Assembly: GCA_963920525.1 (NCBI GenBank) | Contig: OY986437.1 | Coordinates: 57,741,330 to 57,805,329 of the forward strand | Origin: Dichetophora obliterata | Taxonomy: Eukaryota; Arthropoda; Insecta; Diptera; Sciomyzidae | DNA: 64,000 nt | Reading direction: 5' to 3' | Shown here: positions 31,701-43,336 of the stretch, piece by piece | Layout: each line of letters begins with the position of its first letter | Numbering within the stretch: position 1 is the first letter of the stretch | Program-made: the position numbers and the translations under genes | The notes under the pieces: model-generated | The model's database searches: none | Told to the model about the DNA's origin: nothing | The model's input: only the letters and a program-made list of their open reading frames with translations

Positions 31701-32720
31701 TTGTACGTTTAAACCTTGTCATAAATCCTTGAATAAAATTTTTGTTTCATAAACTATAATTGCATCCTAGTCCAGCAGTAACGGAAAATACTTTGGTTAA
31801 TTAGATACCATAGCATTAAATTGTAAAAGTTATGTGAATTTGGACCAGTAGTCTAGGCTGACAATGCAACAACAAAGAATATAGTGAAAAGAAGTAACTA
31901 TATCGTCAGCATAGTTTTCTTTCATTCCCTAGTCAACTTAACATCCATTTTCTCTGGGAAGAAGCGAATGCTTTTTTCTTTTGAATTATTCTGATAATAT
32001 TATAGAATGCATAAATGCACCAAAACTAAGATTTCAAAAAGAGAAACTCTAATGAAGGGTCTTGGCGAGATCCATGAATACTGTTTTTAAAAGGTTGCGA
32101 GTTGAAAGTGGATCCTTTCAGTTTTTGTTTGCGATGAATATAATAAAAAAAAAACACTTACCCACTTTTTATGCACTCTCCTCGCCCTATCCAGGTGTCG
32201 ACTGAGTACTCTAGGTAAGCCTTTTTCAGCAATTTAGAGGAACTTTGCAACTGCAAAAATAAAAAGCTGCGCGAATGTATGTACCAATCGTTGTGGATAC
32301 AAATGCCATAGCATAAGAGCGTTATAACGAACGTCTATGACACAAGAATGCACATCGAAGCAAGACATAAATACCATTCGCAAGAAAATTAATGCTTTTA
32401 TGTCCATTCGCTCCAAGAAAAAAATATTAACTGCAGCTCTCAAAGTAAAGAGAGAATGTTAACGAGAGTTTATCGTGCGTATTTATTGAATTTTCGTTTC
32501 GTGACTGGCGGAAGAATGGACAGCATCTGAACGTGTTGAAAAAAATTGCGTCATTCTAACGAATTGCAGCTTTCAAGTTATTTGCTGTGCGACACTTGAA
32601 GTAAGTGGACCCATTTGTCGCGGATATTTACTTAGATATTAAATATGAATGGCTACGCAACAATTAACTAAATGAAAGCAAACAGCACAAAGAGGAACGC
32701 GTTCCTAGAGAACGGCAGGG
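28715..32720. other. Non-coding DNA; repeat copy 2 at 31055-31350
   Basis: CAA/CTG-rich low-complexity tracts occur at 29465-29520 and 30150-30190, and a GTCGAAATT direct repeat at about 30418-30445. A dispersed repeat related to 24176-24530 lies at 31055-31350. Sequences with GTCCACTTTTTCAGAAATG near 30727 resemble 18850. No protein-coding frame of known type was found. Confidence 0.4.
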
Positions 32721-33518
32721 AAGTATGAAAGCATATTCATTCAGCAGCACACACTCGAGTTTCAAGCGAAGCATCCAAATGTCTTCATTGCCTGAATGCT
32801 GCCTTCGTATTGATTCGCAAACCGTTTTTTACGAGCTTGAGCCGTATGAATTTATTCATTTTTGTGTGCGATTGTGGCGGATGGCGATTCTTATTCGAAT
32901 GGCAAAAATTACCAAAATTCTCATGCGAATCTTTGATCACCATTCAAATAAACCAACCATCAGTCAACGGCTCGAATGCCGAAAAAAATTAAAATCAAAT
33001 AATAAATTAGCTATCTTCTTCTATGCAAATCAAAACGCAATATTGTTCATTGGGTTTTGTTTAAGTTTTCAAAATTAAAAAAAAAGTTTCATTGAAGTAA
33101 GCCACCAAAAAATTTGAGATGCACTGTTTTCAACTTTTCACAAAGTAGCCGATCTCCCACCCGTTACTACCTGTAATCCTCTTTCTTTTCCTACACACCA
33201 CCCCCTGAACCCCACCCTACACAATTTTCCCCACACCACTAACCAATCCTTCCAATCATCCCTCCCCCTCACTCGACCAATTCTTGAACATTTCTTTAAA
33301 AAAATCTAGATGAATTTTATAAATCTTTCTGCATAAATCACCAATAAATCCTATAAATCGTTTCATAATCGGAACTCCGACTTTGTCATTCACGTGTGCT
33401 CAAACAAAAATATTGTCTTCGTCTACGTCGCACATTGGTTCCAATTATACAAAAGACGCCCAATACCTCATTTTTAAAGATGTTTAAAAAACATTTTTTA
33501 CTTCAGATACCTATTAAA
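32721..33518. other. Non-coding; C-rich strand at 33150-33290
   Basis: A 140-bp stretch is strongly C-rich on the plus strand (CCACCCCCTGAACCCCACCC and similar). An open frame at 32725-33078 (117 aa) has no recognisable domain and is probably chance. Confidence 0.4.
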
Positions 33519-33901
33519 GGCCGCATTCAGCGCAGCCAACTGTTGTGAACTGTAATGGTAGCGCTACCTTGGTTCACGATGATTTTCTCTGAATGTGTTG
33601 CTACTTTACACGTCAGAAGTTAAATTCAATTTAATTATATTTAATTTTTATGTAAATTTAATTCAATTGCATAGGTTTCTCACTTAAATTTGCTGCGTTC
33701 TTTCTGTGTTTATTAATTTAACAGCGTCAGTAGCAGCATCTGACAGTTAATCAAACAGTTATGTTCATGTAGCATAGAATTTGTTCGCTCGACTAAATGG
33801 CATCCGCTGCCTGATCAGTTTTATTTAGCGCTCCTAAAATTCGACCATTCAGCGAATTTTTACACAACAGTTGCCAACTGTTGTCTAAGCTGAATGCGCC
33901 C
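33519..33901. mobile_element. MITE with GGSCGCATTCAGC ends
   Basis: The left end GGCCGCATTCAGCGCAGCC and right end read inward GGGCGCATTCAGCTTAGAC are inverted, followed on both sides by a CAACTGTTG block (the right side has two). It is 383 bp and non-coding. The superfamily was not fixed because no clear duplication is visible. Confidence 0.65.
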
Positions 33902-33904
33902 AAT

Positions 33905-34410
33905 GATAAATAAATAAAAACAGCGATATAAATGTTTCTTTTTATTTTTGACGCCTTAAAAGTTAGAAAAATTTAACCTAAAAAAAATAGTAAAATTATT
34001 CGAATAAGTAATTTAAGATGTTTAATATTTTCATGTATTGGATCAAAAGTAAAGTAATCAGTTAAAAAATCTAAGATGTTAACTAATAGTTTATTAATAA
34101 TAGCCACATATTCTAAAAAATCAGTTCCTTTGTGGGATATCTTATAATATTTACAAAAAAAAACATGTTTTGCCAAAATGTGCCCCAATCAGATAATGTT
34201 GAGAAAAACTTAAATGGTTATGGAAAACAAACTATTTATTGTTTTTATTAAAACCATTTTTATCTTAACTTTATTTGTTTGTATTGTTATTAAACATACT
34301 AAATGAGCTTAACTTTGTCTGTAATTTCTATTTAAACATTGCAATTTACATTATTAACCATGTAGTGCATAGGACCCTCTTGAGGCGAGGTAGGTGAAAA
34401 GCCCTATAAT
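33905..34410. other. AT-rich spacer, no gene seen
   Basis: No feature recognised. Confidence 0.3.
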
Positions 34411-34560
34411 CAGTGGCGTAGCTAGGGTTTCTGGCACCCGGGCGGAAAATAGATTTTGCACCCCCAAAGGGAGGTTTTTCTTATTCATGTTTAAAATCTT
34501 TATACAATTTGACAATCGCTTTAAGCTATCGATTTTATGCGATAGCTTTTTAGTTGTCGT
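34411..34560 (+). mobile_element. hAT-type terminus (CAGTGGCGTAGC)
   Basis: CAGTGGCGTAGCTAGGG followed by G/C-rich sequence (CACCCGGGCGG) resembles the ends at 45513 and 60361. No matching opposite end was found nearby, so this is a solo end or the partner has decayed. Confidence 0.4.
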
Positions 34561-34853
34561 TATCATATATATGTAACGTTTTGATTTTTTTGCTCAAAAT
34601 AAAATAAGTGTCAAAAATAAAACAGAAAACCATAATTTAGGTAAATAAATATCTTCATGTGAACTTCTGTGTATTCTGTATCAACCTGTTTCAGTGTACA
34701 TATTAAAGTGAAATGGTTACTTCATTGGGACTTTTGAGAAAAACGAACGCAGAATTTTCCAAGTTTCTAGTAAGAGCTCACATGGCATTACAAACTTTAG
34801 GTAGAATCCTCTGATTGTATGGCTTCATATCATTAACAATATATTGGGTTGGG

Positions 34854-36132
34854 GAAAAAGTATTCGGCGCTTTCGAGTTCACTTGATTTCAAAGTGTCAT
34901 AACATTGAAACGGTAAACTGCATCTGACAACTCTTTTTTTTCTCTTAACAGAAAACAAATCAGCTGATTATTTGTGATCATTTAACTGATATTAGTGCAT
35001 CGTGTTAAAAATTATTGCAAAGCAAAGATGAGTGAAATTTCAAAAAAAAAAGAAGTTATATTTTACAATTTTACTACGATGAAGTTAAAAATACGTCACA
35101 GGCATGTGAAAAGATTTGTGAGGCTTATGGTGAAGGTACTCTATCCCAATCAACTGCCAGGAAATGATTAGCTCGATTTTGTTCTGGATATTTTGAAGTC
35201 AAAAATGCTCCTCGCTCTGGTCGACCCATCACCGAAAAAATCGATGAAATAATGGATGAGGTTCTAGAAAATCGTCAGGTGAGCAGCCACGACATCGCTA
35301 GGAAACTGAAGATCGACCACAAAGCAGTTTTAAACCATTTGAAGAAAGTTGGATTTAAAAAAAGCTTGATGTTTGGGTGCCTCATGAACTTAGTACAAAA
35401 AATGTAATGGACCGAATTTCTATCTGCGATTCACTACTAAAACGAAACGAAATCGAGCCATTTTTGAAAGGTATAGTAACAGGTGATGAAAAGTGGATCA
35501 CGTACGATAATATGGTTCGAAAACGATCTTGGTCGAAAAAAGGTGAAGCTCCAAGAACGGTGTCAAAGCCGGGATTGGCGACAAGGAAGGTGATGCTGTG
35601 TGTTTGATGGGACTATAAGGGTATCATCCAATAAGAGCTTCTACCGCCTGGCCAAACCATTGATTTGAATCACTTCTGCCAGTAATTAATGCGATTGAAG
35701 CAAGAAATTAAAAAAAAAGAGGCCGGAATTGATCAACAGGAAAGGTGTTGTGTTTCATCACGATAACGTAAGGCCACACACATCTTTATTGACCCGACAA
35801 AAACTTAAAGAATTTAACTGGGAAGTTTTGATGCATGCACCGTACAGTCCTGACATTGCACCGTCAGAATATTATTTGTTCCGATCTCTTCACCCCTCTC
35901 TTGCTGGGAAGAAGTTAACCTCAAAAGATGACTGCGAAATCCACCTATGTCAGTTTTTCAACGATCAAAGCCCGGAATTTGATAATAAAGGAATCATGGT
36001 CTTAGCCCAAAAATGGCAAAAGGTAGTTGAAAAGAATGGACAATATTTGGATTAATAAAATCATTTTTTTTTTTAAATAAAATTTTGTTTATTTTTGCTA
36101 AAAAAAACGCCGAATACCTTTTCTCCAACCAA
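34854..36132 (+). mobile_element. mariner element, full length
   Basis: The TIRs are left TTGGGTTGGGGAAAAAGTAT and right, read inward, TTGGTTGGAGAAAAGGTATT, both continuing as CGGCG. TA flanks both ends (34852-34853, 36133-36134). At 1279 bp it has typical mariner size. It encodes one damaged transposase. Confidence 0.93.
35028..36055 (+). pseudogene. mariner transposase with frameshifts and altered third catalytic residue
   Basis: The start MSEISKKK is followed by a frame break in an A-run. The HTH part reads TSQACEKICEAYGEGTLSQS, then ARK with a stop where mariner has Trp (near 35166), LARFCSGYF and APRSGRPITEKIDEIMDEVL. Another frame break lies near 35358. From 35377 the frame holds the first catalytic Asp (TGDEKWITYDN), then a stop near 35605. 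The last frame has the second Asp (FHHDNVRPHTS) and APYSPDIAPSEYYLF, where mariner's third catalytic Asp (DD34D, in APSDYHLF) is Glu. The count from the second Asp is 34 residues, so this is the catalytic position. Inactive. Confidence 0.92.
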
Positions 36133-36139
36133 TAAAACC

Positions 36140-37414
36140 ACCCCATTTCATAAAATGATACTGATATTTAAAGTTTTCGCGAATTTCATCTCCTAAACCA
36201 ATTCAGAGCGGCAATTTTTTGCATATTTTGGCTTAGGAGGCCCAAATACATTTAATAAAAAAAGGATAAAAATTTAATTGGGTCAGGGCCCTAAAGAAAA
36301 ATTATGCTGAAATAATATTAATTTTTTCACAGAATCTTAAGTGCTGCGAGGTACTTAAGATATTTCGTTATCGCTTTACACAAAGCAAAGAAAATTTGAT
36401 AAATAAAAAAAATAGTATCAACAGTGACAATCAAAAACCACCATTCAACTATAACCTTAGCCGATTTTACTCCTGTTTTTATTTTAATTTTTTGTTGTTA
36501 TAATAGTTTTGTGGAAAATCGGAGGCGAACCTTTACAGGGTAACATGTCTGGCCTCGACAGGTCAGCATAATCCTTGTGAAATCGTCTCAAGTCGACTCA
36601 AGCCTCCAAGTGGTGTTTCCTGAGCAACGTCAAAACTGACAACCGTCATTTTTGCGGCTAATCCGAGCGGCGGACTATGGTTTATTTTCGGAAAAAAAGA
36701 GTGTTTTTTAACTTCAAAAATGTTAATTTCTAAGAAACGTATTCGTTTTAATAACCTGTTTCCAGATTTAAAAGAAAATGTATAGTTTTTTTTATTTAAA
36801 AAACATCAAAAATCATGAAATTTTTGCATTTCAAAATATCAACAATTTTAGTGTTAAATTGAATTTAGTATAAATCTTACTTTTATTTAAAAATTATATA
36901 AATCTTATATTTAAACTTTTTTCATTGGTTTTTTTTTAAATTACAATAAATGCATATTTGTTTTAATTCAGAAGAAAAACATTTATAATAGTACGATTCG
37001 TTTTTCAAATATTCACATATCGTTGGTAAAAGTAAAAAATTTGAATTTGCATGAAGCATTTCTTTTTTGGCGCACTTTGCCGCAGCAGGTTTACTGCATT
37101 CTATTGAAAGATAACAATGTCTTCTTTTATTTATGAAAAAAAGCTGCTGCCAATATTTGCTATTTAGTGAATTATGTTAATTTTTCCTTAATGTAAATTT
37201 TATATTAATTTTTCAAAAAGTGTTCTATAACTACTAAACTAGAAGAGATAGAGCAAAATGCATTTCGATGGACATAACCCGCCTTAAGGACAATGTTATG
37301 GCGATCATTTTAATGCATAAATCGTCATTGTCCAATGTGTAGTTTAGATTTTATAGCGAATATTATTTCGAAAAAACGAAAAAAAGCTTAACAAAATTGA
37401 CATATGAAAATTAA
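36140..37414. other. Non-coding DNA, no gene seen
   Basis: No transposon terminus was recognised. A less AT-rich stretch at 36520-36670 holds no open frame of known type. Confidence 0.35.
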
Positions 37415-37422
37415 ATATTATT

Positions 37423-37551
37423 ATGTTGATTTTATATGATTTAAATACAAATTCTAAATGTTTGATAGTTTATCAAAAATCATACTTGATTTTAAATCAT
37501 GTATAATCAACATAATAAATAACAAGGTCATTTAGAAAAAACTTTAATAAG
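37423..37551. mobile_element. Foldback element, deleted copy C
   Basis: This has the same left start (ATGTTGAT), the same arm sequence (TACAAATTCTAAATGTTTGA), the same right arm end and the same one-sided tail (GGTCATTTAGAAAAAACTTT) as copy A at 4775-5563, but the middle is gone, leaving arms of about 45 bp. ATATTATT flanks both sides (37415-37422, 37552-37559), extendable to 14 bp with two mismatches. Confidence 0.88.
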
Positions 37552-37706
37552 ATATTATTTAAAATTTTTTTCCAAGGATGCAGTCTTGTAGGTAGAAGTT
37601 TACAAACATTTTGGTGTATAAATCGTCATTTTATGATGAAAAAAATAGAAAAATTAAAAATATTTCACCAAAAGTGAATAAGTACATGAAATTGATGTTA
37701 AAATTA

Positions 37707-39449
37707 TCTTCTATATAAATAAAAATCAAATGTCGTTCGTTGGTAATTGCATCAGTTGAGAACGGCTGAACCGATTTGGATAATTTTTTTTTATAATGTT
37801 CGTAATAGTCCAACTTAGGTTTTTACGGAAAGAAAAATTGACCACACCCACTTTGCGCCCACTTGTTTTGATTTATCTAAAATCGGAAAACGGCTGGACC
37901 GATTTGGATAATTTTTTTTTTAATGTTCATAGTAATCCAATTTAAGTTTTGTCGGAAAGAAAAATTGACCGCGCCCATTTTTGCGCCCACTTTTTTCAAT
38001 TTATCTAAAATCGGAAAACGGCTGGACCGATTTGGATAATTTTTTTTTCAAATGTTCGTAGTAATCCAATTTAAGTGTTTACTGAAAGAAAAATTGACCA
38101 CGCCCACTTTTGCGCCCACTGTTTTGATATCTATATAAATGTCGTTTTGATATCTATCAAATGTCGTTCGTTGGTAATTGCAGCAGTTGAGAACGGCTGG
38201 ACCGATTTGGATATTTTTTTAAAATGTTCGTAATAGTCCAACTTAGGTTTTACGGAAAGAAAAATTGACCACGCCCACTTTTACGCCCACTTTTTTATTT
38301 ATCTAAAATCGGAAAACGGCTACACCGATTTGGCTAATTTATTTTTTAAATGTTCGTAGTAATCCATTTTAAGTTTTTACTGTAGAAAAATTGACCACTC
38401 CCACTTTTACGCCCACTTTTTTATATATACCTAAAATCGCAGAACGCATGCGCCAATTTGGCTAACTTTTTTAAAATGTTTGTAATAGTCTACAAACGTT
38501 TTTTACAGAAAGAAAAAATGGGCGTTGGACAAGGGGGCGTGCAACTCTCATACAACCCAAATTTGCGATATCGAATAGCTTTTTAGTTACAGACCGCACA
38601 GGCTCGGAATTTAATATTCGAACTCAATTTACACATTAAGTTTAACTGATAACATTTTATGGTGTTGGACAAGGGGGCGTGGCACCTCCCATACAACCCA
38701 AATTTGAGATATCGAATAGCTTTTGAGTTATAGTTCGCACAGCCATGGAATTGGGTTTTCGACCACAATTTACACGTGCCGTTTTACTGATAAAATTTTA
38801 TGGGCGTTGGGAAAGGGAGCGTGGCACCTCCCTTAAAACCCACATTTAATATTTTGAATAGCTTTTGCGTTATAATTCACACAGCCCCGGAATTCAGTAT
38901 TCGACGACAATTTACACGTGCTGTTTTACTGATAACATTTTATGGGCGTTGTACAAGGGGCGTGGTTCCTCCCTTGCAACCAGAATTTGCGATATCAAAT
39001 AGCTTTGGAGTTATAGACCTCCACAGCCTCGGTATTCGAGCACAATTTGCACATGTCGTTTTACTGATAACATTTTATGGACGTATGGTGTGGCAACCTC
39101 CCATAATTTGCGATATGGAATAGCTTTTCAGTTACAGCTCGCACAGCCTCGGAATTCGGTATTCTACCACAATTTACACACGCCATTCAGGGGGCGTGGC
39201 ACCTCCCATACAACCCAAATATGCGATTTGCGATATCGAATAGCTTTGAAGTTATAGCCTAAGAATTCATTATTCTACCACGATTTACACATGCCGTTTC
39301 ACTTATCAAATTTTATGGGAGTTAAACAAAGGGGCGTGGCACATCTCATTCAACCCAAATTTAGATCAACCCAATGCAGGTTCACTGATAACATTTTATG
39401 GAAGTTTGGCAACGGGGGCGTGGCAGCAACGCGCCGGGTTCCAGCTAGT
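37707..39449 (+). mobile_element. Non-autonomous Helitron-like element with tandem arrays
   Basis: The start TCTTCTATATAAATAAAAAT, followed by TCGTTCGTTGG and GAACGGCTG.ACCGATTTGG, and the end CAACGCGCCGGGTTCCAGCTAGT-type (39428-39449, finishing CTAGT after a short GC-rich segment) match insect Helitron-type termini. The interior has two tandem arrays: about 125-128-bp units (37761-38520, key word CGGCTGGACCGATTTGG) and about 140-bp units (38525-39440, key word GGGGCGTGGCACCTCCC). The 5' start block recurs at about 38155-38200. No Rep/helicase is encoded; ORFs across the arrays are repeat shadows. Confidence 0.75.
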
Positions 39450-39454
39450 TTAAA

Positions 39455-39712
39455 ATATAATTTAGTTTTTAAGAACGCAGTTATGTGGGTATAAATCCAA
39501 TTGGTGTATAAATCGTCCTTGTGGGATGTATGGTCTGGGAGTTATGATAAAAAAAACCGTATGATAATTTTCAATTTTTAAAAACCTTTTTGACCACTTA
39601 GCGGCGGGCCCCCTAGACTTAAGACAGATTGTGTGTCGATTCTGAAGCCCAAACGTAAAAATCCATTTTAATAAAAACATAAAAGAATAGAAGAAAAATT
39701 ATCCCCAAATCT
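39455..39712. other. Spacer between Helitron-like end and RTE LINE
   Basis: No feature recognised. Confidence 0.3.
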
Positions 39713-40298
39713 GATGACGACTACCACAAACAAAAAACTGATAATGATTTACGGATATGCACCTGGAATGTCCGAACCCTTAATTGGGTTAAAACCCACA
39801 CCTGTGAACAAACGGCTTGCTATAATCTGCATCAAGGTTAACATTTTTAAAATAAGCCTGAGATGTACGCACGCTCCGACAGAAGACAAGAACGATGAGA
39901 CCAAGGAAACTTTCTACGAGCGCCTTGAAAATGCTTACGACCGCTGCCTCCGTCACGACGTGCACGGGCACGGAAAATACATTTGGTCTAATAGTCGGAA
40001 AGTTCAGCTTCCCTCCAGTAACAGAATGAGGCTGATTGACTTCACCGCAGCACGAAACATGGTCGTTAGTAGCACTAGATTCAAGCATCTCAATATTTAC
40101 AAAGCCACCTGGATGTCAAAAAAAAACAGAAATCAAATTGATCTCGTTTTGATCGACGGAAGGCACTCTTCCAGTATATTGGATGTTCACACGATCCGTG
40201 GTGCAAACATTGACTCGGATCACTATCTTGTTGCAGCGAAGATCCGTACACGTCTGTGCGCAGCTTATAATAAACGCAACCCCACACAGAGAAAGCTA

Positions 40299-40925
40299 CA
40301 CGGTTAGAAATCTTGTACTAAAATTGAAACTTTTCTGTACTACATATAAGTCTACACCAGCTATGGTTTCAAATCTAGTATTTACAAAATACTAAAAAAT
40401 ATTTTTAATACGGCTTTGGTTTCAAATTTAGTACAAGCTTGGATTCAAATATTTAAAAAAAATAACAAACAACGCGAGACTCGATCACACGACATTGAGT
40501 TTGTAAACTCACTACTCTAACCACAGCGCTATTGGCTTATACGTAAAAAGCGCGATAAACAAACATATGAACCGAGTCGCCTAATATTGAGTCGCAGTAT
40601 TGCCAGGCCAACTTTTTACGGGTCTTAATCCAAATTTAGTATCCACATGTACTAGAATTTAGTATTATTTGTATTTAAAATAAAAAGTAATACAGAGTTG
40701 TACTTAAATTGAGACCAAAAAGACTAAAATTGAAACCAAAAAGCTAAAATTTAAACCAAAAAGCTAAAATTGATGCTGTAATATTTCTTTTGGTTTCAAT
40801 TCTAGTACAGAAAAGTTTTATATATGAGTTAGTATTTGAAAAGTTTCAATTTGAAACCGCAAGGTTTAAAAACATGCAGTAATATTTTAGTGGGACTAAA
40901 ATTTAGTCCAAGATTTCTATCCGTG
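40299..40925. mobile_element. TA-targeting TIR element with internal tRNA-like module
   Basis: The left end is CACGGTTAGAAATCTTGTAC and the right end, read inward, CACGGATAGAAATCTTGGAC. TA lies at both sides (40297-40298, 40926-40927). Removing the element and one TA restores the RTE LINE codons AAG CTA GAC GTC, proving the boundaries. The interior has many TTTAGTAC/ACTAAA.TT words and a tRNA-like segment at 40474-40536. No transposase is encoded. Probably Tc1/mariner-superfamily, non-autonomous. Confidence 0.95.
40474..40536 (-). repeat. tRNA-like module (pol III boxes) inside a DNA transposon
   Basis: On the minus strand a TGTGGTTAGAGTAG A-box-like motif is followed by GATCGAGTC, which fits the B-box consensus GWTCRANNC, at tRNA-like spacing. 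No complete cloverleaf was established, so it is a degenerate tRNA-derived sequence. Confidence 0.5.
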
Positions 40926-41300
40926 TAGACGTCGACAAGCTGCAATCGAAATAGACAGCCCTAGCTTTCGCCACTCGACTCTCACTCCTGCTTCAAAGCA
41001 GGAAACCGAAAGCAGTGGTAAGACCATTAGTGTCGCGACGCCACTGCAGAAAAAGACGCCACCCTGCAGTCAATTGTAACAAGCGTTGCTAAGGAGCGTT
41101 ACAAAGAGAACAGGAAGGAAGACGTATTTTCAGGCGGACAAAATAAAAGTAGAAAAGCGCGAGCATAAGAAAATTGAGATTTTTGGCGACAGGAATGAGG
41201 CCCGAAAATTTTTCGAAAAAATATGAAGTTATGGATGGAACACTTCTCAAAGCTTTTAAATGGCGACGCTGACAACAATCCCGCCAATAGAGATGATATT

Positions 41301-42282
41301 CAGAAACCCCAATTGCTGAGCTCTTTAAGAACGGAAGCGAAGCTCATAAGCCTTCTTAATAGCGCATATAAGGTCCTGTCGAGCGTTTCCTTAAACAATT
41401 TTTTTTTCTGAGGAAAATTATATAAATCAAAAACCCATTTTTTTCTGAGCAAAAAAAATAAAAATCAGTTTCAAATAATTATTTTTAACTTTTATTTATA
41501 ACGCTTATGAAATAAAAATCGTTAAGGTTTGGAAAAGGCAATACAAATTGCAACAAATTGCAACAAATTTTGCAACAAATTGCAACAAATTGCAGCTAAT
41601 TTTTTTCATTAAAATGTGAATAATAATCATTATTTTTGGTTCCTGGTTCTAATGCCAAATAATTTCATGAAACACAACAACAAGTTTTTCGCAAACTAGA
41701 CAGCCTGTTTTGTTGATTGCTACATCAATCTACTTTAATAAGCTTATACGCAAAACTTATATGTAATCAAAACAGAATTATTCCTGAATTTTTTTGCATT
41801 TCAAAGAAATTTTTTTCTATTATTTTGCAAAAAAGCAAAAGTTCGAAAAACTCACTGCTTCCTTGAATTAAAAACAATTTGCTGGATTCTAGTTAACAAT
41901 TTTTTAAGTATGGTATGTTTTAAATTTAGTTATTAATGCAATGATATTTTTAATAACCAACTCTGTGTTTGCTTAAATTAAAATAATAATAATTTCTTGA
42001 TCTATGTCTTGTTCTAGGTTCTAGAATCATGTATTTTATTCTTGTTTCAATTTATTTTACTCAATTTTAGAAATGAATGCTCATAACATATTTTTTCTTT
42101 ACTTTAGTTTCTAATGCCTGATTTTAGGAAGAGAGTCTTAATATATTTGCTTTCTGAAATCAAGCAAAATATTTGCTTAGTATAAGAAAAAAAATATACT
42201 GGCCATTTCAGCCCTTGAAAGAACTTTGACCTAGCTTCTATTGATCAATTGTTTTGTGCGTGTTATTAACTGTTTGACCACA
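41301..42282. other. AT-rich DNA with a TTGCAACAAA minisatellite
   Basis: About five units of TTGCAACAAA at 41546-41595. No gene seen elsewhere in the stretch. Confidence 0.5.
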
Positions 42283-42520
42283 AATGACCGAGAACTGGAC
42301 CTGCGTGTTTTATGCCGACACCGAACGGCTTATGTTCTCAAGAAGCTTTACATGGCAATTTTTACTCTCTGAGGTTTGTCATTGTCTGCAGAGAGGTGAC
42401 GACCGAACAGAAAAATTAATTTAATTGAAAAAACTTTCTGTCTGAGCTGGAATTGAACCCGGGCTACCGCGGTTCTTTAGCATAGGGGCCACGCACCCTA
42501 CTCACTAGGCTACGGTCGCC
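42283..42520 (-). repeat. tRNA-derived SINE, most complete copy
   Basis: The minus-strand head (42520-42440) has an A box (TAGCCTAGTGAG) and B box (GGTTCAATTCC) at tRNA spacing. The body continues through CTCAGACAG, a T-rich stretch, CTGCAGACAATGACAAACCT, CTCAGAGAGTA and GGTGTCGGCATAAAAC to about 42283. Pieces of the same family are at 9294-9446 (head plus start of body) and 824-930 (body only). Confidence 0.8.
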
Positions 42521-43013
42521 ACTGCGACTATTATATTTGCTTAATATAAAAATAATATTTATCTCCGTGTATACATCAGCTGACTGATAGAGCAGTGTAG
42601 TTTTTTGTGATTTTTTCTGAGTAGGCAAAAACATGCCTTTTTACAGGGTTGAGTGCAACAGTAAATAAATTTTATATCGTGGAAGGGCAAAATTTTTAGG
42701 TAGAAACTAAAACACTATCAGTTTTACCTGTCTTAAATGCAACATATGATAAGAATGATAAGATTTATGTGAATATGTTGACGTTAACATGGGTTGAAGT
42801 GTACCACAAAATTTTTAAAAAGTTTGCTACTAGAAACAGCAAGCAAAATTAAAACAGTGAAAACGTCGCCCTATAAATCGTTTGCTAAGCATATTTTTTG
42901 TTTCGATGACTGTCCGATTAATGATCAAATTGAAGATATTAACATTAAAATTTTCCAAAATTGTTGTATTTGCAATATGTCCATGGAACGAACCTGTTCA
43001 AGCCTTTGATAAA

Positions 43014-43270
43014 GGTTAGGTAAGGTTAGGTTAAGGTGGTGGCAGGTCTTTAAACTGGCTCACTTAGACCAAATTATTGGTCCGTTTTGTTACGACAGAA
43101 TCAAAGAAGAAAGTAATCAAGTGAAGGATGTGTAGGATGTTCTTCATGTGATAGAAAGCTATAGAAACATATGATATTAAATCTCAAGCCAGTGGTATGC
43201 CTTGACCTCAGTCAAATCAAGTTTCTAAGCTGTACTCTCCACAAACTTTCCTTCCACCATCAACTACAAT
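43014..43270 (+). repeat. Interspersed repeat starting with AGGTTAGGT units
   Basis: AGGTTAGGTAAGGTTAGGTT followed by a GGCAGG block and GGCTCACTTAGACC. GGTTA-run starts followed by CTCACTTAGAC are a recurrent dispersed repeat in dipteran DNA, in my recollection; this copy is diverged and its end is not defined. Not treated as telomeric. Confidence 0.45.
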
Positions 43271-43336
43271 TTTTCTTCGTATATTGATTTGTTTTAAAGT
43301 GTTTTTATTAGAAATTAGGAAAGTAAGGTAAAAATA

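Larger units (their letters stand above)
39713..41300 (+). pseudogene. RTE-type LINE endonuclease region, split and decayed
   Basis: The start reads DNDLRICTWNVRTLNWVKT, the beginning of an apurinic-type endonuclease in RTE retrotransposons. The 39714-40300 frame then has HAPTEDKNDETKETFYERLE, SSNRMRLIDFTAARNMVVSS, NQIDLVLIDGRHSSS and GANIDSDHYLVAAKIRTRL, all RTE endonuclease signatures. A segment around the DFN metal-binding motif is deleted. The TIR element at 40299-40925 splits the codons for KLDVDKL; beyond it the LINE resumes (DVDKLQS, then WMEHFSKLLNGDAD near 41230-41280). It stops before the RT. Multiple frame breaks make it inactive. Confidence 0.9.

Noticed and set aside
32725..33078. 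117-aa plus-strand ORF
   Set aside because: No domain, no neighbouring exon signals and typical chance composition.
38525..39440. ORFs with conserved-looking repeats (38800-39123 and others)
   Set aside because: They follow the 140-bp tandem units of the Helitron-like element and have no protein family character.
40090..40395. Additional short ORFs overlapping the RTE region
   Set aside because: They are in other frames or antisense to recognisable endonuclease coding and have no motifs.
43014..43046. Telomeric TTAGG-type repeat
   Set aside because: Only a few irregular GGTTA units followed by unique sequence; Diptera generally lack TTAGG telomeres, and it fits a dispersed repeat.
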